Of a stretch of DNA of 64,000 nucleotides, positions 1 to 7,369 are shown piece by piece. This stretch comes from Bordetella petrii (GTDB lineage Bacteria > Pseudomonadota > Gammaproteobacteria > Burkholderiales > Burkholderiaceae_B): contig NZ_JAFMZZ010000001.1 of the NCBI RefSeq assembly GCF_017356245.1, positions 2,023,489 to 2,087,488 of the forward strand, given 5' to 3'. Position numbers and translations under genes: made by a program. The number at the start of each line of letters is the position of its first letter. The stretch's first letter is position 1. The notes under the pieces are model-generated. The model made no database searches. It was not told the DNA's origin and saw only the letters and a program-made list of their open reading frames with translations.

Positions 1-164
1 CCACCCAGGCCCTGCTGGCGATCCTGCGCAGCGCGCCGTGGCAGGCGGCCCTGTCGCGCATGCCGGGCTACGCGCCGGCGCAAAGCGGCCAGGTACTGTC
101 GATGCGGCGGGTGCTGCCGTGGTGGAGCTTTCCTACCCGGAAACCGCCGCGCCGGGCCCGCTAG
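1..164 (+). CDS. C-terminal fragment of a PBP-like-domain transcriptional regulator
   Basis: Only the last 53 codons are present; the reading frame enters from the left edge at base 3 and ends at TAG 162-164. The tail contains the segment MPGY, then a G-Q-V-L stretch, then LPWW. That pattern recalls the end of the periplasmic-binding-protein-like (PF12727-type) sensor domain found in HTH regulators beside molybdoenzyme and formate dehydrogenase loci. The family assignment is from memory of the motif and not certain. The gene converges on fdhD, and the two stop codons overlap within the palindrome CTAG at 161-164. It could regulate the formate dehydrogenase cluster in response to molybdate or a related oxyanion, but that is inference from position only. 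Confidence 0.5.
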   Translation, partial: TQALLAILRSAPWQAALSRMPGYAPAQSGQVLSMRRVLPWWSFPTRKPPRRAR

Positions 165-1024
165 GGCGCGGTGGCGCGCGCGGCCGCCAGCTCGGGCTGG
201 GGCACCAGCCGCTCGGGCGCGGTGTAGCACACGAAATGCCGGTTCACCGCGCGGCCGATGGCGCACAGCCCCAGGCCCCGGGCGATTTCGTAGCCCATCT
301 GGGTCATGCCGCTGCGCGACACCACGATGGGCACGCCCATCTGGGCCGACTTCATGATCATTTCGCTGGTCAGGCGGCCGGTGGTGTAGAAGATCTTGTC
401 CGCGCCGCCCTGCTCGGCCGGCGGCTGCATCCACATCCAGCCCGCCAGCGTGTCGATGGCGTTGTGGCGGCCGACGTCTTCCACGAACATCAGCATGGTC
501 TCGCCGCGGAACAGCGCACAGCCATGCACCGAACCCGCCGACTTGTAGGTGGTTTCCTGCAGCCGGATGGCGTTGAGCAGGCCGTACAACTGCGCCTGGG
601 TCACGCGGGCCTGCGGGGCCAGGCGGATGTAGTCCAGTTCTTCCATCAGCCCGCCGAACACGCTGCCCTGCCCGCATCCGGTGGTGACCACGCGCTGGGC
701 CGTGCGGGATTCGATATCGGCGATGCCTTCGCGCGTAACCACCGAGGCGGCGTTGACTTCCCAGTCGACCATGATCGACAGCACATCGCTCACATCATGG
801 ATCAGGCGCTGATTGCGCAGGTAGCCCAGCACCAGCAGTTCGGGCATGGCGCCCAGCGTCATCAGCGTGACCAGTTCGCGCCGGTCGACGTAGATGGTCA
901 GGGGCCGTTCGGCGGGAATGGAAACGGTTTCGGACCCGCCGTGTTCATTGACCACGGAGACTTCCCGCGTCAGCGGGGCGCGCGCCTGGGTCAGCCGCGG
1001 CAGGGACAGGCTGGAAGCGGTCAC
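161..1024 (-). CDS. fdhD: FdhD, formate dehydrogenase sulfur-transfer accessory protein
   Basis: 287 residues, close to the roughly 280 usual for the family. FdhD moves sulfur from a cysteine desulfurase to the molybdenum-bis-MGD cofactor before it is inserted into formate dehydrogenase, in the cytoplasm. The conserved core is visible, including the loop TTGCGQGS around Cys117 and the segment FVEDVGRHNAIDTLAG. E. coli FdhD has a CxxC pair here (Cys121/Cys124). This protein keeps the first Cys, but the third position after it is Gly. The start is GTG at 1022-1024, chosen because it overlaps the stop of the upstream gene as GTGA, which indicates translational coupling. It is the last gene of the minus-strand formate dehydrogenase operon. 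Confidence 0.93.
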   Translation of the reverse strand: MTASSLSLPRLTQARAPLTREVSVVNEHGGSETVSIPAERPLTIYVDRRELVTLMTLGAMPELLVLGYLRNQRLIHDVSDVLSIMVDWEVNAASVVTREGIADIESRTAQRVVTTGCGQGSVFGGLMEELDYIRLAPQARVTQAQLYGLLNAIRLQETTYKSAGSVHGCALFRGETMLMFVEDVGRHNAIDTLAGWMWMQPPAEQGGADKIFYTTGRLTSEMIMKSAQMGVPIVVSRSGMTQMGYEIARGLGLCAIGRAVNRHFVCYTAPERLVPQPELAAARATAP

Positions 1025-1398
1025 TTGGCGGTCTTGCCGTCGGCCTCGGGCTGCGGCGAACTGGGCGGCTGGCTGGCGGTTTCGGCGGGCGAATGCGCGC
1101 CCGAGCCCTCGCGCGGCTGCACCGGCGCCGGCGCGTATACGAACGGACCGGGGTCTTTGCATTCGGGCGTGGGCACGGCCGGTGCGGGGTTCTTGCCCGC
1201 CGCCCGGGCGCTTGCAAAAAACCGCTCGGCCACGGCATCCTGCACCCGGCACAGCTTGTAGGCGGCGACGTTGGCGCTCCAGGCCGCCTTGGCCTTGGTT
1301 TCGGCAGCCTTGGCCTGGGCCTCGGGGCTGGGTGCAGGCAGGGTTGCGTGGGCGGCGGCGGCAGCCAGGGCCAGCGGCAGCGCGGCAAGCAGTTTCAT
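1021..1398 (-). CDS. small exported Ala/Pro-rich protein of the formate dehydrogenase operon
   Basis: 125 residues. The N-terminus (MKLLAALPLALAAAAAHA) is a clear Sec signal peptide with a likely AHA cleavage site. The mature part is rich in Ala, Lys and Pro. It has two cysteines, in YKLCRVQ and PECKDPG, about 30 residues apart, which could form a disulfide in the periplasm, and a low-complexity Pro/Gln/Ser tail. I do not recognise a characterised family. An AAAGGAG ribosome binding site lies just upstream. It sits between the cytochrome b subunit gene (18 nt upstream) and fdhD (4-nt overlap), so it is probably co-expressed with formate dehydrogenase. A periplasmic accessory role is inferred from this context alone. 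Confidence 0.75.
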   Translation of the reverse strand: MKLLAALPLALAAAAAHATLPAPSPEAQAKAAETKAKAAWSANVAAYKLCRVQDAVAERFFASARAAGKNPAPAVPTPECKDPGPFVYAPAPVQPREGSGAHSPAETASQPPSSPQPEADGKTAK

Positions 1399-1416
1399 GG
1401 CGTGCTCCTTTGCAGG

Positions 1417-2577
1417 TCAGGCGCCGGCCGGACGGGCGCGGCGCCGCTTGGCGGCCTTGTCGGCCGTGCGCTGGGCCGGGACCTTGCCCGACTGGATGTC
1501 GTCGTACCAGACGTCGTGGTGTTCGCGCGCCCAGGCCTCGTCGACATAACCGGTTTTCATGGCCTTGTAGGCGCCCTTCATGCCGATGGTGCCCAGGTAG
1601 ATATGGCCCATCAGCATGCACATCATCAGGATGACCGACACGGCGTGGACCATGTGGGCGATCTGCATGTTGCCGCGCGTGTACACCATGGCGCCCGGCA
1701 CCACCCGGTCGAGGAACAGCCCCGATCCGACGGCAAGCACGCCCAGCAACAGCATGCCGATCCAGAACATGACTTTTTCGCCGGCATTGAAGCGGCCCGA
1801 CGGCACATGGGTGACGCGCAGCAGCCCGCCGCCCTTGCGCAGCCAGGTCAGGTCGTAACGCTTGAAGAGATTGTCTTTGGCGAAAGTGGCCAGAACCACC
1901 AGCAGCGACACCGCGAAGACCGGGCCCACGAAATTGTGGGTGGTCTTGAGCACCCAGGTCAGCCAGCCGAAGACGGCGCTGCCCACCAGGGGCAACAGGA
2001 AGAACTTGCCGAAGGCCATCACGATGCCCGACAGGGCCAGGATGACGAAGGCCGTGGCGTTGACCCAGTGGGCCGCGCGCTCGAAATAGGTAAAGCGCTC
2101 GATCTTGCGGCCGGTTTCGACGCCATGCACCTTGATGGGCCCTTTGGCCAGGTAGAACAGCAGGATGGCCACCAGCACGATCAGCAGCAGTCCGCCCCCG
2201 TACGGAACCAGCCAGTGGTTGCGCACCTGGCGCCAGGCTTCGCCGGCGGTGGTGTACGCGGACCCGGGGTACTGCACGAAGCGCTGGATCAGTACGCCGG
2301 CCTCGGGCGCCTGGCTGGCCGGCAGGCTGGTAAAGCCCGGCTGGCCGGAATTGACCTGGCGCCACATCGGCGCGTTGTTGCCGGGCTGGACCTTGGCGCG
2401 CTGCGCATTGGTCTGTTCCGCGTAGCCGGGCAGTTCATTGGCATCCGGCCTGACTTCGAAGATGTTGGCGTTCTTGATGCCGCCCAGGCCGCCGTCGTCC
2501 GGCGCGGTATTCTGCGCCGCCGCCGGCGCCGCCAGCAAGGCGCCCATCAAGAGTGCCGCGAAGAATGACCGTACCAT
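1417..2577 (-). CDS. fdhI: formate dehydrogenase gamma subunit (cytochrome b556)
   Basis: 386 residues, longer than the roughly 210-residue E. coli FdnI because of an N-terminal extension. It starts with a signal-like segment (residues 1-22), then a periplasmic stretch of about 90 residues, then about five membrane helices from residue 115 on. Histidines placed to bind two hemes occur in RAAHW, THNF, MVHAV and GHIYLG. This subunit anchors the periplasmic enzyme and passes electrons from formate to the quinone pool. The ATG at 2575-2577 is preceded by GGAGG at a good distance; an in-frame extension upstream lacks such support. The gene follows the small lipoprotein gene by 13 nt and precedes the 125-residue exported protein. 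Confidence 0.93.
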   Translation of the reverse strand: MVRSFFAALLMGALLAAPAAAQNTAPDDGGLGGIKNANIFEVRPDANELPGYAEQTNAQRAKVQPGNNAPMWRQVNSGQPGFTSLPASQAPEAGVLIQRFVQYPGSAYTTAGEAWRQVRNHWLVPYGGGLLLIVLVAILLFYLAKGPIKVHGVETGRKIERFTYFERAAHWVNATAFVILALSGIVMAFGKFFLLPLVGSAVFGWLTWVLKTTHNFVGPVFAVSLLVVLATFAKDNLFKRYDLTWLRKGGGLLRVTHVPSGRFNAGEKVMFWIGMLLLGVLAVGSGLFLDRVVPGAMVYTRGNMQIAHMVHAVSVILMMCMLMGHIYLGTIGMKGAYKAMKTGYVDEAWAREHHDVWYDDIQSGKVPAQRTADKAAKRRRARPAGA

Positions 2578-2590
2578 GGCTGCCTCCGGT

Positions 2591-2815
2591 CTACATTCTG
2601 GTGTAGTCGTTCTGGCCGTGCTGGGTGCGCACGGTAAGCTGGCGCACCCAGCTGGCCCGGTCGCCCGGCGTCCAGCCGGGCGCGACAAAATTGCTGCCCG
2701 TGCCCATATAGGCGGGCGTGCCGGTGTTGCGGCCCGAATGCAGCTCTTGCGAAGGCTCGGAACACGCCGCCAGGGCCAGCACCAGTGCCGCCGCGAAACC
2801 GATGCGCGCGATCAT
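2591..2815 (-). CDS. small lipoprotein in the formate dehydrogenase operon
   Basis: 74 residues. The N-terminus (MIARIGFAAALVLALAACSE) has a type II signal peptide with lipobox LAAC, so Cys18 would be lipidated. The mature protein is about 57 residues, hydrophilic, with a YMGTGSNFVAPGWTPGD segment and no cysteines. The ATG overlaps the stop of the iron-sulfur subunit gene (ATGA at 2812-2815), so it is translationally coupled to fdhB. I do not know its function. Its tight packing between the beta and gamma subunit genes suggests a part in assembling or stabilising the membrane-bound enzyme at the periplasmic face. Confidence 0.8.
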   Translation of the reverse strand: MIARIGFAAALVLALAACSEPSQELHSGRNTGTPAYMGTGSNFVAPGWTPGDRASWVRQLTVRTQHGQNDYTRM

Positions 2816-3447
2816 GATTTTTCCTTTGTGCCGGCCGGCTTCTGCGGTGGCTGCCCGGCCTGCTGCGACCCGTAGGCCGTGCCCCAGCCCCAGACTTCGG
2901 CACCCTTGCCGCGGTGCACCACCCGCGTACGGAAGATGTCGGCCACCACGTCGCCGTCGCCGGCCAGCAGCGCCTTGGTCGAGCACATTTCGGCACAGGC
3001 GGGCAGCTTGCCCTCGGCCAGGCGGTTGCGGCCGTACTTTTCGAATTCGGCCTCGCTGCCGTGCTCTTCGGGGCCGCCGGCACAGAAGGTGCATTTGTCC
3101 ATCTTGCCGCGCACGCCGAAGGTGCCCTGCGAGGGGAATTGCGGCGCGCCGAACGGACAGGCGTACGAGCAATACCCGCAGCCGATACAGGTATCTTTGT
3201 TGTGCAGCACCACGCCTTCATCGGTGCGGTAGAAGCAGTTCACCGGGCACACGGCCATGCAGGGCGCGTCGCTGCAATGCATGCAGGCCACCGAAATGGA
3301 TTTTTCGCCCGGCACGCCGTCGTTCAGCGTGACCACGCGGCGGCGGTTCACGCCCCAGGGAATCTCGTGCTCGTTCTTGCAGGCGGTGACGCAGCTGTTG
3401 CACTCGATACAACGCTCTGCATCACAGACGAATTTCATTCTTGCCAT
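2812..3447 (-). CDS. fdhB: formate dehydrogenase beta (iron-sulfur) subunit
   Basis: 211 residues. Four ferredoxin-type cysteine clusters can be read: CIECNSCVTACKN near the N-terminus, CMHCSDAPCMAVCP, CIGCGYCSYACP, and a split set CTFC with CAEMCS near residues 120-160. This is the four-[4Fe-4S] electron wire of the DmsB/FdnH family, which takes electrons from the catalytic subunit to the cytochrome b subunit. Unlike E. coli FdnH it has no obvious C-terminal membrane helix; the tail is Gln/Pro/Lys-rich. An AGGAG ribosome binding site precedes the ATG. The gene lies 9 nt after fdhA. Confidence 0.95.
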   Translation of the reverse strand: MARMKFVCDAERCIECNSCVTACKNEHEIPWGVNRRRVVTLNDGVPGEKSISVACMHCSDAPCMAVCPVNCFYRTDEGVVLHNKDTCIGCGYCSYACPFGAPQFPSQGTFGVRGKMDKCTFCAGGPEEHGSEAEFEKYGRNRLAEGKLPACAEMCSTKALLAGDGDVVADIFRTRVVHRGKGAEVWGWGTAYGSQQAGQPPQKPAGTKEKS

Positions 3448-3456
3448 GGCGGTCTC

Positions 3457-6423
3457 CTAGGCTTTCGCGATGTTGCAGATCGTGGTTTTGGTTTCCTGCA
3501 TCATCGTGACGGAGTCGTAGCCGTACGTCGTGCCGGTATTGACTGCCTCGCCGCGCACGATGGGCGCCGCGCCTTCCGGGTAGCTGGACAGCAGGTCGGC
3601 CCCCTGCCAGCGCCCCGCGAAGTGAAACGGAATGAATGCCGTGTCGGGCCCCACCCGCTCGGTGACCAGCGCCTGCACATTCAGGCGCGCGCCGGTAGGC
3701 GTGGACACCCACACCCGGTCGCCGTTGCTGATGCCGCGATCGGCGGCCGCCTTGGGGTTGATCTCGACGAAGCATTCTTGCTGCAGTTCGGCCAGCCAGG
3801 GGTTCGAGCGGGTTTCGTCGCCCCCGCCCTCGTATTCGACCAGCCGCCCCGAGGTGAGAATGATGGGGAATTTCTCGTACAGCTTGTCGGCCACGTTCTT
3901 TTGCTGCAGCGACTTGTACAGCGTGGGCAGGCGCCAGAAGTTTTTCAGGTCGTCGTGCGAGGGGTACTTGGCGACCAGGTCGGGACGGGTGCCGTAGATG
4001 GGCTCGCGATGCTGGGGAATGGGATCCGGGAAGTTCCACACCAGCGCGCGCGCCTTGGCATTGCCGAACGGATAGCAGCCGTGGTTCTGCATGACCACCC
4101 GGATGATGCCGCCCGAGGAATCGGTTTTCCAGTTCTTGCCTTCGGCCGCGGCCTTTTCGGTGTCGGTCAGCTCGTTCCACCAGCCCAGCTTCTTGAGCAG
4201 TATGTGGTCGAACTCGGGATAGCCGGTGGTAAGGGCGGCCCCCTTGGAATGCGAGCCGTCTTCGGCCAGCAGGTTCACGCCATCGCGCTCGACGCCGAAA
4301 TTGGCGCGGAAGTTCCCGCCGCCATCCATGACGTGCAGGCTGGTGTCGTACAAATTGGCCGTGCCCGGGTGCTTGAGTTCGGGCGTGCCCCAACAGGGCC
4401 ACGGCAGGCCGAAGTAGTCGCCGGTGAGGTCGTAGCCGGTTTCGGCGTCTTTGCCGCCCTTGGCGCGCAAGGTCTTGATGTCGAACACATGCATGTTGCG
4501 CATGTGGGCCTTCAGGCGCTCGGGGCTTTGCCCGGTGTAACCGATGGTCCAGCAGCAGGCGTTGATTTCACGCAGCACGTCTTCGATGACGGGCTCATCC
4601 ATGCCCTTGACCTTCTGCAGCTTGTAGTTCTTGACGAACTCTTTGCCGAAGCCCAGCTTGTCGGCCAGCTGGTACATGATCATGTGGTCGGTGCGGCTTT
4701 CCCACAGCGGGTCGATGACCTTGTCGCGCCACTGCAGCGAGCGGTTGGACGCCGTACAGGACCCGCTGGTCTCGAATTGCGTGGCCGCCGGCAGCAGGTA
4801 GACCGCCCGCTTGGGGTTGAGGTCTTCGGCCTTGCCCGGCATGGCGGCCATGGCCGCCGTGGCCGACGGATAGGGATCGACCACCACGAGCAGGTCGAGC
4901 TTGTCCATGGCGCGCTTCATTTCGAGCCCGCGCGTCTGCGAGTTGGGCGCATGGCCCCAATAGATGACGGCCCGCAGGTTGGTGGGCTGGTCGATGACGT
5001 CGGGGTCTTCGAGCACCCCGTCGATCCAGCGCGACACGGTGATGCCGGGCTTGCTCATGAGATCGGGCGAGGTGTAGCGGCCCTTGATCCATTCGTAGTC
5101 GACGCCCCACGCCTTGGCGAAGTGCTTCCACGAACCTTCGGTCAGGCCGTAATAGCCCGGCAGCGAATCGGGGTTGGGGCCGATGTCGGTGGCGCCCTGC
5201 ACGTTGTCGTGGCCGCGGAAGATGTTGGCGCCGCCGCCGGAAACCCCGATGTTGCCCAGCGCCAGCTGCACGATACAGGAGGCGCGCACCATGGCGTTGC
5301 CGATGGAGTGCTGCGTCTGGCCCATGCACCACACCAGCGTGCCGGGGCGGTTTTCATGCAGGGTCTTGGCCACGCCGTACATGGTGGCCTCGTCGACGCC
5401 GCAGGCGTCGTGCACCTTGTCGGGCGTCCATTTGGCCAGCACGTCGGCCTTGACCTTGTCCATGCCGTAGACGCGCGCGTCGATGAAGGCCTGGTCTTCC
5501 CAGCCGTTCTTGAAGATGTGGTACAGCAGGCCGAACAGGAACGGGATGTCGGTGCCGGAACGGATGCGGACGTGCTGGTCGGCCTTGGCGGCGGTGCGGG
5601 TAAAGCGCGGATCGACCACGATCATCTTGCAGCCGGTTTCCTTGGCATGCAGCATGTGCAGCATCGAAACCGGATGGGCCTCGGCGGCGTTCGACCCGAT
5701 GTACAACGCGACCTTGGAATTCTGCATGTCGTTGTACGAGTTGGTCATGGCGCCGTAGCCCCACGTGTTGGCCACGCCGGCCACCGTGGTGGAATGGCAG
5801 ATGCGCGCCTGGTGGTCGCAGTTGTTGCTGCCCCAGTAGCTGACAAACTTGCGCATCAGGTAAGACTGTTCGTTGCTGTGCTTGGACGAGCCGATCCAGT
5901 AGACGGAATCGGGCCCGGTTTCCTTGCGCAGCTGCATCAGGTGGGCGCTGATCTCGTTCAGGGCGGTGTCCCAGCTGATGCGCTGGTACTTGCCGTCGAC
6001 CAGCTTCATGGGGTAGCGCAGGCGATGTTCGCCGTGGCCGTGCTCGCGCACCGCGGCGCCCTTGGCGCAGTGCGACCCCAGGTTGATGGGCGAGTCGAAC
6101 ACCGGTTCCTGGCGCACCCAGACGCCGTTCTCGACCACGGCGTCGATGGCGCAGCCCACCGAACAGTGCGTACAGACCGTACGGTGGGTGGTGGTCTTGG
6201 TCTTGCCGATGAGCGCCTGGCGGTCGTCGGCGGCCTGGGCCTGCCTGACCAGCGCCAGCGGCGCGGCCGCCAGGCCGGCCCCCACGCCGATGCCGGAACG
6301 GCGCAGAAAGGCGCGGCGGTCCATGGTGGGCAGCGCCTGCGACATGCCGCGGCGCAGGCTTTGCACGAAGCTCGACTCGGCCGCGGCATCGCGCGCGGCA
6401 TCGGTTTTTTTGGTTAGCAGCAT
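3457..6423 (-). CDS. fdhA: formate dehydrogenase alpha (catalytic, molybdenum) subunit
   Basis: 988 residues, the size of FdnG/FdoG. It oxidises formate to CO2 at a bis-MGD molybdenum centre. The TAT signal (DRRAFLRRSGIGVGAG, residues about 35-50) directs the folded enzyme to the periplasm. One [4Fe-4S] cluster is bound by Cys84, Cys87, Cys91 and Cys119 (CTHCSVGC, then HCAKG). At the active site, where E. coli enzymes have selenocysteine, this protein has Cys209 (QARICHSTTVAG), so no UGA recoding is needed. The start (ATG at 6421-6423) is 11 nt after the small TAT gene. The open frame extends upstream without a stop, but the TAT motif and spacing favour this start. Confidence 0.96.
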   Translation of the reverse strand: MLLTKKTDAARDAAAESSFVQSLRRGMSQALPTMDRRAFLRRSGIGVGAGLAAAPLALVRQAQAADDRQALIGKTKTTTHRTVCTHCSVGCAIDAVVENGVWVRQEPVFDSPINLGSHCAKGAAVREHGHGEHRLRYPMKLVDGKYQRISWDTALNEISAHLMQLRKETGPDSVYWIGSSKHSNEQSYLMRKFVSYWGSNNCDHQARICHSTTVAGVANTWGYGAMTNSYNDMQNSKVALYIGSNAAEAHPVSMLHMLHAKETGCKMIVVDPRFTRTAAKADQHVRIRSGTDIPFLFGLLYHIFKNGWEDQAFIDARVYGMDKVKADVLAKWTPDKVHDACGVDEATMYGVAKTLHENRPGTLVWCMGQTQHSIGNAMVRASCIVQLALGNIGVSGGGANIFRGHDNVQGATDIGPNPDSLPGYYGLTEGSWKHFAKAWGVDYEWIKGRYTSPDLMSKPGITVSRWIDGVLEDPDVIDQPTNLRAVIYWGHAPNSQTRGLEMKRAMDKLDLLVVVDPYPSATAAMAAMPGKAEDLNPKRAVYLLPAATQFETSGSCTASNRSLQWRDKVIDPLWESRTDHMIMYQLADKLGFGKEFVKNYKLQKVKGMDEPVIEDVLREINACCWTIGYTGQSPERLKAHMRNMHVFDIKTLRAKGGKDAETGYDLTGDYFGLPWPCWGTPELKHPGTANLYDTSLHVMDGGGNFRANFGVERDGVNLLAEDGSHSKGAALTTGYPEFDHILLKKLGWWNELTDTEKAAAEGKNWKTDSSGGIIRVVMQNHGCYPFGNAKARALVWNFPDPIPQHREPIYGTRPDLVAKYPSHDDLKNFWRLPTLYKSLQQKNVADKLYEKFPIILTSGRLVEYEGGGDETRSNPWLAELQQECFVEINPKAAADRGISNGDRVWVSTPTGARLNVQALVTERVGPDTAFIPFHFAGRWQGADLLSSYPEGAAPIVRGEAVNTGTTYGYDSVTMMQETKTTICNIAKA

Positions 6424-6434
6424 GCCGGGCTCCG

Positions 6435-6644
6435 TCAGACGAGAGTGGTCTTGTAGTAACGCTTGACGTGTTCGCTGAGGCGATAGCCGCCGCCCCGCTC
6501 GGGCGCGGAAGGCGGCACGGCGGCGGAGGATTGCGGCTGCGCCGCGGCCCCGGGCAAGGCGGCCGCGCCGGCCGCCGCGGCGCCCGCGGTGGCCGCGCCT
6601 GCCAGGAATACCCGGCGTGAAAGTCGGGGATGGGTCTTGGACAT
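6435..6644 (-). CDS. small TAT-signal protein of formate dehydrogenase loci
   Basis: 69 residues. It begins with a twin-arginine signal (SRRVFLAG) followed by a long Ala/Gly-rich segment, and ends in a conserved-looking stretch (YRLSEHVKRYYKTTLV). It matches the family known as 'formate dehydrogenase region TAT target' (TIGR02811 type), which lies directly before the catalytic subunit gene in many proteobacteria. Its biochemical role is not established; it may be exported with the enzyme or help maturation. The GGAGGAG ribosome binding site sits just before the ATG at 6642-6644. It is the first gene of the structural fdh block, with 101 nt separating it from the chaperone gene upstream. Confidence 0.87.
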   Translation of the reverse strand: MSKTHPRLSRRVFLAGAATAGAAAAGAAALPGAAAQPQSSAAVPPSAPERGGGYRLSEHVKRYYKTTLV

Positions 6645-6745
6645 GTCCGTCTCCTCCGGGGCAACCAGATATGAAATGCTTTGCATACTGTACCCCTACA
6701 CTACGCCCGCGGCAATGTCCCCGCAGACAGCAGGGTGAATGGCGG

Positions 6746-7369
6746 CTAGGCCAGCATGTCGAAGCCCTGCGCCTCGACCTGGAAGAAATCGCGCGTGAAA
6801 CCGGCCGCGCGGGCGTAGAACCGCGCAGCCGGCTGGGCCGCGACCGCATCGCACAGGTCGCCGGCCCAGGGCTGGATATGCGCGGCGAAGAACGTGCTTT
6901 GCCGCGCCAGGTTGGCCACCGCGGCGTCGGGGCCGGTGATCAGCAGCCGCATGACTTCGCACAGACAGGCGATGTGGTCTTCGGTTTCGGGCATGGCCGG
7001 ATCGCGCGCCAGGCCCAGGGCGGACAGGTCGTCGCGCAGCCGCACCAGCGGCTTTTCGTTCAGGAAGCCCGCCAGGTAGTGCGAGCCGAACAGGTAGACC
7101 TCGGGCTTGCCGACGCCGCCGAACAGGGCGTCGTACTCGGCCGCCACCGCCGCGGTGGAAAGTTCGCGCGCGCCGGCGGCCAGGGCGTTCCAGGACGCTT
7201 CCAGCAGGCTGCCGGGCGCGGCGGCCGGCGCCTGGCGCAATTGCGCCAGCAATGGGTCGGGCGGCGGCGCGTAGAACAAGTGCGCCAGCAAGCCGTAGAT
7301 CTCGGCGCGCGCGGCGTCTTCGTCGAGGCCGGCGGGGGCGATGGCGGCGGGCGGGACGGTAGCGTTCAT
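6746..7369 (-). CDS. TorD/DmsD-family molybdoenzyme chaperone
   Basis: 207 residues. It looks like the all-helical TorD family: an N-terminal helix with AEIYGLLAHLFYAPPPDPLL, then EYDALFGG, and the family-typical E-D-H-I segment near residue 130. These chaperones bind the TAT signal of a molybdoenzyme and hold it until the cofactor is inserted. Here the obvious client is the formate dehydrogenase alpha subunit encoded next door, which is an inference. The ATG overlaps the stop of the upstream polyferredoxin gene (ATGA at 7366-7369), so the two are coupled. Confidence 0.9.
   Translation of the reverse strand: MNATVPPAAIAPAGLDEDAARAEIYGLLAHLFYAPPPDPLLAQLRQAPAAAPGSLLEASWNALAAGARELSTAAVAAEYDALFGGVGKPEVYLFGSHYLAGFLNEKPLVRLRDDLSALGLARDPAMPETEDHIACLCEVMRLLITGPDAAVANLARQSTFFAAHIQPWAGDLCDAVAAQPAARFYARAAGFTRDFFQVEAQGFDMLA

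Noticed and set aside
38..1261. Long plus-strand frames opposite the fdh genes (for example 38-1261, 1093-2568, 2914-6417)
   Set aside because: They are antisense to clear genes, rich in His/Gly/Ala/Arg, and have no family motifs; such shadows are expected in high-GC DNA.
5827..5840. Selenocysteine formate dehydrogenase with UGA recoding
   Set aside because: The active-site codon encodes Cys (QARICHS), and no in-frame TGA or SECIS-like hairpin is needed.
3457..6849. A longer 1130-residue version of the formate dehydrogenase alpha subunit
   Set aside because: The extra N-terminal part overlaps the small TAT gene in another frame, and the TAT motif must lie near the N-terminus; the start at 6423 fits.
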